Shown here: piece after piece, positions 1 through 5,924 of the stretch
How the letters are laid out: each line of letters begins with the position of its first letter
Numbering within the stretch: position 1 is the first letter of the stretch
The notes under the pieces: model-generated
Seen by the model: the letters and a program-made list of their open reading frames with translations, nothing else
Told to the model about the DNA's origin: nothing
The model's database searches: none
Position numbers and translations under genes: made by a program
Source: Verrucomicrobiota bacterium
GTDB lineage: Bacteria > Verrucomicrobiota > Verrucomicrobiia > Limisphaerales > UBA1100
DNA: 8,133 nt
Direction: 5' to 3'
NCBI GenBank assembly: GCA_028872645.1
Contig: JAPKDK010000123.1
Location: 1-8,133 of the forward strand

Positions 1-49
1 CGCCAGTTCATCCTTTACCCAAATGCCGTGGGGCGTAGGGTTGGGGCAG

Positions 50-394
50 ATGAAAACCACACTTTATATTCTCGCCCTCGGTTTGTTTTGCAGCGCGTGC
101 GGCGATCAGCCGGAGCCGGATCTCAATGAAAATTCCTCGGGCAATCCCGCGACCGCGCCGGTGGATTATTTGGGTGCGGTGAACAAAGGCCGCAAGAAAG
201 CGATCATCAGCGCTGGGTTGATGCAGGTGAACAGCGCCATCAACCAATTCAAAGCCACGAGCAGCCAACCGCCGGCCAATTTGCAGGAGCTCATTACCGA
301 AGGCCTCCTCGCCGAATTGCCCGCGGTGCCGAATGGAATGAAATGGAATTACAACCCGCAAACAGGCGTGGCTTCGGTGGTGCCGGTTAAGTAA
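50..394 (+). CDS. Small exported (putative lipo-)protein with pseudopilin-like C-terminal region
   Basis: The protein has 114 residues. Seen: a typical export signal at residues 1-17 (Met-Lys, then a hydrophobic core, ending Cys-Ser-Ala-Cys). Cys17 is the likely lipidation site, but Cys at position -3 is not a classical lipobox residue, so the lipoprotein call is tentative. A polar, Pro/Asn/Glu-rich linker (18-40) follows. Residues 43-114 resemble the globular part of type II secretion G-like pseudopilins: an alpha-helical stretch, then a Pro-Pro-Ala-Asn-Leu-Gln-Glu-Leu pattern, then Pro-Asn-Gly-Met-Lys-Trp-Asn-Tyr-Asn-Pro-x-Thr-Gly. Proteins of this kind are frequent in Verrucomicrobia and Lentisphaerae, usually of unknown role. 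I chose the ATG at 50 because it begins the signal peptide directly; an in-frame ATG at 23 would add nine residues that do not fit a signal, and the frame is open to the left edge. No strong ribosome site is visible. The function is not known to me. Confidence 0.62.
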   Translation: MKTTLYILALGLFCSACGDQPEPDLNENSSGNPATAPVDYLGAVNKGRKKAIISAGLMQVNSAINQFKATSSQPPANLQELITEGLLAELPAVPNGMKWNYNPQTGVASVVPVK

Positions 395-411
395 TAAGAG
401 GAAGACGGAAA

Positions 412-459
412 TTGCTGGAATAACGGAAATCGAACTTGCACCTCTGGCGTGACAAGCCA
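412..459 (-). repeat. Decayed 3' half of tRNA-Asp (candidate att site)
   Basis: Read on the minus strand, this stretch matches the intact tRNA-Asp at 1654-1702 from the anticodon stem to the CCA end. Positions 430-459 match 1672-1702 at 28 of 31 aligned columns (two substitutions, one missing base), with an exact 14-base core at 441-454 / 1684-1697. Positions 412-429 still match at 11 of 18. The T-stem no longer pairs, so it is not functional. Same orientation and 3'-half-only content are what a displaced fragment looks like after site-specific integration into a tRNA gene. Confidence 0.75.
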
Positions 460-562
460 ACTAAGTTGCCGTCCTTTGCAAAATTTCACAGCCCCAGTAT
501 GATTGCCCAACATTTGCTGCCATCAATGAGTAATGTCTTCAAATCGAAAGAACTAGATTAAA

Positions 563-1495
563 ATGAAAAAATACAATCGTGTGATGGCTGGTTCCAAAAG
601 CGCGCATGCAGAAATGTGTTTCGACGAAGGATTCATTGGCGTTGATTTTGATATCAATGTCGATCTCACTGGCCGCGTGCCAGAAAAATGGCGGGAATTT
701 AACAAAGAGTTCATCCCCATCTTCCTCGCCAAAAACCCTGGCAAGAGCAAGATCGCAGCAGGGTTGGCTTGCGGGATGACGTGGAAGGTTTCCAAAGATT
801 TAAAGGAGGGTGACATTGTTATCACTCCAGATGGAAATGGACGCTATCGCGCGGGTGAGATCACTGGGCCTTATGTTTATGCGGCCGACAAGCCCCTCTT
901 TCATCGGCGACCTGTAAACTGGTTCCCAAATTTATTCGATCGCACTGATATGAGCCAGGCTCTTCAGAATTCGAGTGGTTCAATCGGAACTACCTGCGAC
1001 CTCACAAAGTATGCTGAGGAATTGGATCGCTTGATTGATGGCCAAATTGCGCCGACGTTAATCTCCACCGATGAGACCGTTGAGGGTTCTTCAGTTTTTG
1101 CATTGGAAAAGCATTTAGAAGATTTCCTCGTCGCCAATTGGTCGAGCACCGAACTGGGGTTAAACTACAATATTTTTGAAGTGGACGGTGAATTGGTGGG
1201 CCAACAGTTTCCAAGTGATACTGGTCCGATGGATATTCTTGCCATTAGCAAGGATAAGAAGGAGCTATTGATTGTGGAACTGAAGAAGGGCCGAGCGAGC
1301 GACTCGGTCATTGGCCAAATCCAACGCTATATGGGTTATGCCCAAGAGGAACTCGCCGAGGAGGGTCAAACGGTGAAGGGAGTCATCATTGCACTGGATG
1401 AAGACCTTCGAATTCGGCGCGCTCTCAAAGTGACACGGGGAATCGAATTCTATCGGTATCAAGTAAGCTTCAAACTGTTAAAACAGGACGCATAA
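563..1495 (+). CDS. Mrr-like N-terminal domain fused to NucS-like PD-(D/E)XK endonuclease
   Basis: The protein has 310 residues. Residues about 1-155 resemble the N-terminal domain of COG4127-type restriction proteins: Gly-Phe-Ile-Gly-Val-Asp-Phe-Asp (23-30), Gly-Asp-Ile-Val-Ile-Thr-Pro (83-89), Gly-Glu-Ile-Thr-Gly-x-Tyr (98-104) and His-Arg-Arg-x-Val-x-Trp (114-120). A linker (about 156-175) follows. Residues about 176-305 are a NucS/DUF91-like nuclease core: Glu182/Glu186 in the first helix, Asp224 after Gly-Pro-Met, Glu239-Leu-Lys241, and Gln252 in Gln-Ile-Gln-Arg-Tyr. This is the complete catalytic set of the PD-(D/E)XK fold. The likely role is DNA restriction or nucleic-acid cleavage, perhaps modification-dependent, acting alone, since no methyltransferase is adjacent. 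Start: the ATG at 563 begins a conserved-looking Met-Lys-Lys-Tyr; an alternative ATG is at 584. Base composition is AT-richer than the neighbours and the gene lies between tRNA-Asp repeats, so transfer is likely. The exact substrate is unknown. Confidence 0.8.
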   Translation: MKKYNRVMAGSKSAHAEMCFDEGFIGVDFDINVDLTGRVPEKWREFNKEFIPIFLAKNPGKSKIAAGLACGMTWKVSKDLKEGDIVITPDGNGRYRAGEITGPYVYAADKPLFHRRPVNWFPNLFDRTDMSQALQNSSGSIGTTCDLTKYAEELDRLIDGQIAPTLISTDETVEGSSVFALEKHLEDFLVANWSSTELGLNYNIFEVDGELVGQQFPSDTGPMDILAISKDKKELLIVELKKGRASDSVIGQIQRYMGYAQEELAEEGQTVKGVIIALDEDLRIRRALKVTRGIEFYRYQVSFKLLKQDA

Positions 1496-1538
1496 TCGAG
1501 ATCGGATAACATACCGATACCGTGCAGTAACCCTTCCC

Positions 1539-1638
1539 AAATTGACTTTTCGTTCCTTTCGATCAGCTGTGTTAAGACTGTGTTAAACACAGATAGTTCG
1601 CTGAGCCGCACGGCGGCATGATGAAAGGAACGCAATTT
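1539..1638. repeat. Imperfect inverted repeat at the right end of the island
   Basis: Ten bases at 1551-1560 (CGTTCCTTTC) are perfectly complementary to 1623-1632, and AAATTG at 1539-1544 to CAATTT at 1633-1638, with a six-base bulge on the left side. Between the arms lies a direct repeat CTGTGTTAA (1567-1575 and 1578-1586, 11-bp step); the second copy also pairs with ACACAG at 1587-1592. It may be a terminator for the nuclease gene, or recombinase-binding DNA beside the att site. There is no U-tract to favour the terminator. Confidence 0.5.
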
Positions 1639-1653
1639 ACCAGAAAAGAAGAA

Positions 1654-1730
1654 TGGCGGGAGTGACGAGACTCGAACTCGCAACCTCTGGCGTGACAGGC
1701 CAGCGCTCTAACCAATTGAGCTACACCCCC
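1654..1730 (-). tRNA. tRNA-Asp (GUC), CCA encoded
   Basis: The reverse complement folds as a full cloverleaf. The acceptor stem GGGGGTG/CACTCCC has one G-U pair. The D arm has GCTC/GAGC. The anticodon stem CTGGC/GCCAG carries loop CTGTCAC with anticodon GTC at 1694-1696. The T arm is GCGAG/CTCGT with loop TTCGAGT. Discriminator G73 is followed by a genomic CCA (1654-1656). Its 3' half is the apparent insertion target of the adjacent island. Confidence 0.97.
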
Positions 1731-1749
1731 GCAAAATTCTGCGGGCGGC

Positions 1750-1778
1750 AAGCTAATCCAAGCTGCCGATGCCGTCAA
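1750..1778 (-). promoter_or_regulatory. Possible promoter of tRNA-Asp
   Basis: On the minus strand TTGACG (1778-1773) is followed after 17 bases by TAGCTT (1755-1750), placing initiation near 1742, just upstream of the tRNA. The -35 matches at five of six bases, but the -10 is poor. A hairpin CCCGCA/TGCGGG at 1728-1745 overlaps the tRNA 5' end. Confidence 0.3.
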
Positions 1779-1833
1779 TCGTTTCAGTAAAAAATTTTGG
1801 AGTTTTGGTGGAGTTTTGGGGAACGACGGGGCG

Positions 1834-1926
1834 AAAAAAGTGATCCGGGCAACAGACGCCAAGGAGGTGGGGGTGGAGAACCCCTCTGAAGAAACGTTCT
1901 GTCGCCCGGATCAAAGAAATTGGTGT
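1834..1926 (-). ncRNA. Candidate structured small RNA, or terminator-like hairpin
   Basis: Arms 1842-1856 and 1898-1912 pair at 14 of 15 positions. On the minus strand the stem is followed after two bases by six T (1839-1834), as at an intrinsic terminator. Upstream on the same strand a perfect TTGACA (1961-1956) lies 17 bases from CAGATT (1938-1933), a weak -10, predicting initiation near 1926 and an RNA of roughly 90 bases. No gene on this strand needs a terminator here. The apical part carries CACCTCCTT (1869-1861), identical to the usual 16S rRNA anti-Shine-Dalgarno end. I checked by eye against 4.5S/SRP, 6S, RNase P and tmRNA signatures and recognise none. The family is unknown. Confidence 0.33.
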
Positions 1927-1968
1927 CCAGACAATCTGCCTGAGGTTGGCCGATTTGTCAACCGATGA
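1873..1968 (+). CDS. Possible 31-residue small protein with perfect Shine-Dalgarno
   Basis: A GTG at 1873 follows AAGGAGGT (1861-1868), the strongest ribosome site in the window, at 4-5 bases spacing. The frame runs 31 codons to TGA at 1966. The product is hydrophilic, with Cys10 and Cys18 and no membrane segment. I do not recognise the peptide. The ribosome site and start fall in the tip of the 1842-1912 hairpin, so translation could be structure-controlled; alternatively the AGGAGGT is merely the complement of an anti-SD-bearing RNA on the other strand. There is no clear plus-strand promoter. Confidence 0.25.
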   Translation: MENPSEETFCRPDQRNWCPDNLPEVGRFVNR

Positions 1969-2001
1969 ATCTTCCCCATTCTATTCACCGGCAGATTTCC
2001 C

Positions 2002-2029
2002 GTGACATTCGTGCCCGCATCCCTATATT
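2002..2029 (+). promoter_or_regulatory. Promoter of tRNA-Glu
   Basis: GTGACA (2002-2007) and TATATT (2024-2029) match the sigma70 -35 and -10 at five of six bases each, with a 16-bp spacer. Predicted initiation is near 2036, about 12 bases before the tRNA. It may also serve der, which starts 78 bases after the tRNA. Confidence 0.6.
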
Positions 2030-2047
2030 TCCCCGCTCTGACAAATG

Positions 2048-2122
<75 letters not shown>

Positions 2123-2199
2123 CTTTTTGTGGCCATTTTTGGAAAAACCACCTGTTTAGGACGTGTTTTCACTTTCTACGACCCGTTTGAGAAAATAAA

Positions 2200-3687
2200 A
2201 TGTCTGGTACCATTGCCATTGTTGGTCGCCCGAATGTCGGCAAATCCGCGTTGTTTAACCGGATTGCCGGCCGCCGCATTGCCATTGTGCACGATCAGGC
2301 GGGGGTGACGCGCGACCGAATCACGGCCGAGGCCGAATGGGCGGGACGGGCGTTTACGCTCGTGGATACCGGCGGAATCGGCCTCATTCCGGGCGAAAAA
2401 TCTCAGGACATCATCGCCACCGCCACGGTGGAACAGGTGGATTTGGCCATCGAGGCGGCGGATGCGATTATTTTTGTGGTCGATGTGCAGGAAGGCATTG
2501 TGCCGCTGGACGAGGAAGTTGCCCAACATTTGCGCCAAAGCGGCAAACCCACACTGCTCGCCGTTAACAAAGCCGACCACCAAACCGCCGCCGACAACGC
2601 CGTGGAATTTGCCGCGCTGGGTTTCGAGCACATTTTCCCCGTCAGCGCCCTGCACGACCGAGGCACCTCCGACCTGTTGGACGCCACCCTCGAGCATTTG
2701 CCGGAGGGCCCATCAACCATCGGCCATCAACCCTCAACCTTAAATTTAGCAATCATCGGCCGCCCCAACGTCGGCAAGTCTTCCATCATCAACGCCCTCA
2801 CCGAGAGTGACCGAGTGATCGTCAGCGAAATTCCCGGCACCACGCGCGATGCGGTGGATGTCCCGTTCACCATCGAGACCGAAGGCCGCGTGCAACATTG
2901 CCAACTCATCGACACCGCCGGCCTTCGCAAAAAGCGCCGCGTAAAGGACAGCCTTGAATATTTCAGCGTCACCCGCACCGCCGAAGCCATCAAACGCTGC
3001 GACATTGCCGTGCTCGTCGTGGATGCCGAAACTGGCATTGTGGAGCAGGATAAAAAAATTGCCGACCTCATCACGCGCAACCATCGCGCGTGCATTGTGG
3101 TCATCAACAAGTGGGACCTCACCACCGACGTCGTGAAAGAGGCACGCAAAAAGGAAATCATCAGTCGCCGCAAAAAAGACCGCCACCGCGATGACCGCAC
3201 CAAGCGATTGACGATGCTTTCCGAGTTTGGCAGTTGGGTGCAGGAGCAATTGTTCTTTCTCGATTACGCCCCTGTGATTTTCACCAGCGCCAAGTCCGGT
3301 TTCCATCTCGATCGATTGCTCGAAGCCATTCGTTACGTGGCCGGTCAATGGCAGCAAAAAGTCCCCACGCCTCTGCTCAACCGCACGCTGCAAGACGCCC
3401 TCGAGCGCCGCCCTCCGCCCAATAAAGCCGGCAAACGCTTCAAACTTTATTACGCCACGCAAACCAAACAGGCGCCGCCCACCTTCACGATGTTTGTCAA
3501 CGCCCCCGAAGTGTACACGGATAACTACGACAAATATCTCACCCGCCATATGCGCAACGCCTTTGGCTACGAAGGCTGCCCTCTCCGAATGATCGTCAAA
3601 GCCCGCCCCAAATCCATCCAGTCCGTGCGACGCGGGAAGAAGGGGATCGAGAGCATCGAGCAGCGAGCGGCGGACAGTGAGAAATGA
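2200..3687 (+). CDS. der: Ribosome assembly GTPase Der (EngA)
   Basis: The 495 residues have the diagnostic tandem GTPase plus KH-like layout of Der, which acts in 50S subunit maturation in the cytoplasm. First G domain: P-loop Gly-Arg-Pro-Asn-Val-Gly-Lys-Ser at 9-16, Thr37, DTGG 56-59, NKAD 123-126, SAL 149-151. Second: P-loop 187-194, PGTTRD 212-217, DTAG 238-241, NKWD 303-306, SAK 363-365. The KH-like domain covers about 385-475. All nucleotide-binding motifs are intact. It is longer than typical Der (about 440-490) because of a strongly basic insertion at about 311-345, between G4 and G5 of the second domain. The linker between the G domains (171-182) is encoded by a 7-bp repeat. The start at 2200 is the first Met before the P-loop; only a weak purine stretch precedes it. 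LOG follows 75 bases downstream on the same strand. Confidence 0.96.
   Translation: MSGTIAIVGRPNVGKSALFNRIAGRRIAIVHDQAGVTRDRITAEAEWAGRAFTLVDTGGIGLIPGEKSQDIIATATVEQVDLAIEAADAIIFVVDVQEGIVPLDEEVAQHLRQSGKPTLLAVNKADHQTAADNAVEFAALGFEHIFPVSALHDRGTSDLLDATLEHLPEGPSTIGHQPSTLNLAIIGRPNVGKSSIINALTESDRVIVSEIPGTTRDAVDVPFTIETEGRVQHCQLIDTAGLRKKRRVKDSLEYFSVTRTAEAIKRCDIAVLVVDAETGIVEQDKKIADLITRNHRACIVVINKWDLTTDVVKEARKKEIISRRKKDRHRDDRTKRLTMLSEFGSWVQEQLFFLDYAPVIFTSAKSGFHLDRLLEAIRYVAGQWQQKVPTPLLNRTLQDALERRPPPNKAGKRFKLYYATQTKQAPPTFTMFVNAPEVYTDNYDKYLTRHMRNAFGYEGCPLRMIVKARPKSIQSVRRGKKGIESIEQRAADSEK
2711..2745 (+). repeat. Heptamer tandem repeat inside der
   Basis: Five consecutive 7-bp units begin at 2711, 2718, 2725, 2732 and 2739: CATCAAC, CATCGGC, CATCAAC, CCTCAAC, CTTAAAT. 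They encode the Pro-Ser-Thr-rich linker joining the two GTPase domains. A related array lies at 7940-7967 on the other strand. Confidence 0.6.
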
Positions 3688-3708
3688 GCTGAAACTCCAC
3701 CGCTCGCT
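3662..3708. other. Hairpin at the der stop codon
   Basis: AGCGAGCGG (3662-3670) and CCGCTCGCT (3700-3708) are perfectly complementary and bracket the der stop at 3685. A second pair, GACAGTG (3673-3679) and CACTGTC (3710-3716), interleaves with the first, so the two stems can exist only as alternatives or as a pseudoknot. No U-tract follows, so I do not call a terminator. Confidence 0.45.
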
Positions 3709-3762
3709 CCACTGTCGACAACCCGTCATTGACCACGCCACGCCGCGCTTTACCCTCGCCGC

Positions 3763-4461
3763 ATGGCCAGAACCAAGAAGCCCAAGAAATCCGCCAACCG
3801 TTTCGTGCACGAAGATCCGTGGCGCGTTTTCCGCATCATGTCCGAGTTTGTCGAGGGATTTGATGAAATGTCGCACATCGGCCCCGCCGTCACCATCTTC
3901 GGCTCTGCGCGTACCAAACCGCGCGATCGATTTTACAAAGCCACCCTGGATCTCTCCAAGCGTTTAGCAGAAAATAATTTTGCCGTTATCACCGGCGGCG
4001 GCCCCGGCATTATGGAAGCCGCCAACAAAGGCGCAGCCGAAGGCGGCGGACGCTCGGTTGGCCTCAACATCAAGCTCCCCTTCGAGCAGAGCGGCAACAA
4101 GTACTCCAACATCTCGGTGGACTTCCATTATTTTTTCGCGCGTAAAGTGTGCCTCGCAAAATACAGCACCGCGTTCATTTATATGCCCGGCGGCTTTGGC
4201 ACAATGGATGAATTGTTTGAGATTCTCACCCTCGTGCAAACCGGAAAGGTGCCGCGCTATCCCATCATTTGTTTTGGGCGCAGTTACTGGAGCGGCTTGC
4301 TCAAGTGGGCCAACAGCACCCTTAAACGCGGTAAATACATCAGCCCGAATGATACCGACCTCATCACCATCACCGACAGCCCCGCCAAAGCCGTGAAAAT
4401 CATCAACGATTATCACAACCGCACCGGCCACCAAACTTCGCCACCGCCGGCCTTCGCCTGA
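3763..4461 (+). CDS. LOG-family nucleoside 5'-monophosphate phosphoribohydrolase
   Basis: The 232 residues match the TIGR00730/LOG Rossmann-fold family, often annotated as 'lysine decarboxylase-like'. Family members hydrolyse the N-glycosidic bond of purine or cytokinin nucleotides, releasing the base and ribose 5-phosphate. Seen: Phe-Gly-Ser-Ala-Arg at 46-50, nucleotide-binding Gly-Gly-Gly-Pro-Gly-Ile-Met-Glu at 78-85, Phe-Ala-Arg-Lys at 125-128 with the catalytic-type Arg127, and Pro-Gly-Gly-Phe-Gly-Thr-Met-Asp-Glu at 142-150 with Glu150. The N-terminal ~40 residues form an extension with a basic start; the tail after 220 is Pro-rich and probably disordered. The ATG at 3763 lacks a recognisable ribosome site; later Met codons are possible starts. 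The stop overlaps the pabB start (TGATG), implying translational coupling. The natural substrate cannot be told from sequence. Confidence 0.88.
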   Translation: MARTKKPKKSANRFVHEDPWRVFRIMSEFVEGFDEMSHIGPAVTIFGSARTKPRDRFYKATLDLSKRLAENNFAVITGGGPGIMEAANKGAAEGGGRSVGLNIKLPFEQSGNKYSNISVDFHYFFARKVCLAKYSTAFIYMPGGFGTMDELFEILTLVQTGKVPRYPIICFGRSYWSGLLKWANSTLKRGKYISPNDTDLITITDSPAKAVKIINDYHNRTGHQTSPPPAFA

Positions 4462-5924
4462 TGCGCCCACTCATCGAGCACGCCCGAACGCGCCACACGC
4501 CAGAAACTCTGGCGGAGCAACTGCGCGGCTTGCCCGGTTTGATGTTGCTGCGCAGCGACGGGGAGGCCACCGACCAAGCGCGGTATTCGTTTGTGGTCGC
4601 GCGGCCGTTTCTCACGCTACGCACTTGGGGCAGCCGTTGCGAGTTGCGGACGGACGAACAATCCCGCGTGCAATTTGGCAATCCGTGGAATGTGCTGGAG
4701 CAACTGCTCGCGCGCTACGAAATCATCGATGAGATTGACCTCCCCTTTCCGCTCGGCGGCTGCTTTGGCTACTGGGGCTACGACCTGAAAAATTTCGTGG
4801 AACCCCGCCTGCGCGCGCGCGCGGTGAACGACCTCGAACTACCCGATTGCGCCGTCGGCTTTTACGACAGCCTCGCCATCTTCGACCATCACCTCGGCAA
4901 AACCTGGCTCGTCGCCACCGGCCTCGCCGCCGATGGCTCGCGCAACGAATCCCGCGCCCGCCAACAAGCCAATTGGTGGCACGAACAACTCGGGAGAGAC
5001 GAGTTCCACCTCGTCCCAAATCAATTTAAAAAAAACACGGACGAGGTGAAACTCGTCCCTCCCCCAACCTCAAACTTCACCCGCGACCAATTCATCACCG
5101 CCACCCGCCGCGCCCTCGACTACATCCGCGCCGGCGACATTTACCAAGTCAACCTCTCCCAACGCCTCACCGCCGCGTGGCCCGGCGACGGCTGGGAATT
5201 CCACCGCGCGCTCCACGCCGCCAGCCCCGCGCCCTTTGCGGCTTATCTTGATGCGGGCGATTTCCAAATCGCTTCCTCCAGCCCCGAACGTTTCCTACGC
5301 CTCAGCGGCCAACACATCCAAGCCCGACCCATCAAAGGCACCCGCCCGCGCAATGCCGACCCGCAACGCGACGCGCAACTCGCCTACGAACTGCAATCCA
5401 GCGAAAAGGAACGCGCCGAGTTAGTGATGATAACCGATCTCTTGCGCAACGACCTCGGCCGCGTGTGCGAATTCGGCAGCATCGCCGTGCCGGAGTTGAT
5501 GCGGCTGGAAAAATTTCCGCAAGTGCAGCATCTCGTTTCCACGGTTGAAGGTCGACTGCGCCCGGAGCTATCGCACCTCGACGCGTTGCGCGAATGTTTC
5601 CCCGGCGGCAGCATCACCGGCGCACCGAAGTTTCGCGCGATGGAAATCATCGACGAACTCGAACCCGTCACGCGCGGCCCGTACACCGGCAGCCTCGGCT
5701 ACCTCGGATTCAACCGCGAAAGCCAATTCAACATCGTCATCCGCACCGCCATCGTGCGCGACGGCCAAGTGCACTTCCAAGTCGGCGCCGGCATCGTGGC
5801 CGATTCGGATCCAGAAATGGAGTACGAAGAAACGTTGGCGAAGGCAGGTGGGTTTGAAACGGCGCTTTCTTTTACCACAAAGACACAGAAAGCACAGAGG
5901 GAACCCATATCAAAACCTCTGTGA
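4461..5924 (+). CDS. pabB: Aminodeoxychorismate synthase component I (PabB)
   Basis: The 487 residues form a chorismate-binding enzyme making 4-amino-4-deoxychorismate, with ammonia from a PabA-type glutaminase not in this window. Residues 1-165 are the anthranilate-synthase-I N-terminal domain; about 205-470 are the catalytic domain. Pro-Ile-Lys-Gly-Thr at 290-294 gives the PabB-specific active lysine (Lys292; TrpE has Ala there). Also present: Ser-Ser-Pro-Glu-Arg-Phe 273-278, the Glu-Lys-Glu-Arg-Ala-Glu-Leu helix 315-321, Pro-Gly-Gly-Ser-Ile-Thr-Gly-Ala-Pro-Lys 381-390, and the Ala-Gly-Ile-Val-Ala-Asp-Ser-Asp metal-site region 443-450. Odd: residues 178-201 are encoded by a palindromic repeat inserted in frame between the domains, and residues 472-487 plus the stop come from a second palindromic repeat. 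The true family C-terminus ends near Ala-Gly-Gly-Phe-Glu-Thr-Ala-Leu (462-469). The start overlaps the LOG stop. It converges with carB. Confidence 0.93.
   Translation: MRPLIEHARTRHTPETLAEQLRGLPGLMLLRSDGEATDQARYSFVVARPFLTLRTWGSRCELRTDEQSRVQFGNPWNVLEQLLARYEIIDEIDLPFPLGGCFGYWGYDLKNFVEPRLRARAVNDLELPDCAVGFYDSLAIFDHHLGKTWLVATGLAADGSRNESRARQQANWWHEQLGRDEFHLVPNQFKKNTDEVKLVPPPTSNFTRDQFITATRRALDYIRAGDIYQVNLSQRLTAAWPGDGWEFHRALHAASPAPFAAYLDAGDFQIASSSPERFLRLSGQHIQARPIKGTRPRNADPQRDAQLAYELQSSEKERAELVMITDLLRNDLGRVCEFGSIAVPELMRLEKFPQVQHLVSTVEGRLRPELSHLDALRECFPGGSITGAPKFRAMEIIDELEPVTRGPYTGSLGYLGFNRESQFNIVIRTAIVRDGQVHFQVGAGIVADSDPEMEYEETLAKAGGFETALSFTTKTQKAQREPISKPL
4992..5063. repeat. Intragenic palindromic element in pabB
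   Basis: Two 25-base arms, 4992-5016 and 5039-5063, are complementary at 23 of 25 positions around an AT-rich 22-base loop. The unit is exactly 72 bases and begins at a codon boundary, so it adds 24 residues (Gly178-Pro201) without a frameshift. It sits in the linker between the N-terminal and catalytic domains. The arm text (GACGAG...CTCGTC type) resembles a dispersed palindrome I associate with Verrucomicrobia; copy number here is unknown. Confidence 0.8.

Larger units (their letters stand above)
412..1702. mobile_element. Candidate integrase-less mini-island in tRNA-Asp
   Basis: Seen: the intact minus-strand tRNA-Asp points its 3' end into this segment, and a decayed 3'-half copy in the same orientation closes the far end. 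This is the classical geometry of an element inserted at a tRNA 3' end. About 1.2 kb lies between the two copies (460-1653). It holds one gene, the Mrr/NucS-like nuclease, and visibly lower GC than the flanks (for example 24 of 60 bases G+C at 1081-1140 against 37 of 60 at 2221-2280 in der). No integrase or excisionase gene is present. Inference: either the remnant of a larger island that lost its recombinase, or a small cargo unit mobilised in trans. Decay of the displaced copy suggests the insertion is not recent. Confidence 0.6.

Noticed and set aside
412..459. Second working tRNA-Asp
   Set aside because: Only the 3' half is present, the T-stem no longer pairs and the D arm and 5' acceptor strand are missing.
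8..460. 150-codon open frame on the minus strand
   Set aside because: It starts within the tRNA-Asp remnant and is antisense to the exported small protein; no signal or family features.
467..479. Terminal inverted repeat of the island with 1623-1635
   Set aside because: Only 10 of 13 positions match and the distances from the two ends differ, so it does not rise above chance.
1799..1820. Tandem GGAGTTTTGGT repeat (11-bp step)
   Set aside because: Only two copies in a low-complexity T/G stretch; too short to support a repeat or regulatory call.
1834..1926. 4.5S/SRP RNA or 6S RNA
   Set aside because: The conserved SRP loop (GGAAGGAAGCAGC type) is absent, and the hairpin is too short and lacks the central bubble of 6S RNA.
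2746..3876. 376-codon open frame on the minus strand opposite der
   Set aside because: It is antisense to the strongly conserved second GTPase and KH domains of Der, with no domain of its own and running across the der/LOG gap.
4461..5924. Anthranilate synthase TrpE
   Set aside because: The active-site motif reads Pro-Ile-Lys-Gly-Thr, the PabB form; TrpE has Ala in place of the Lys.
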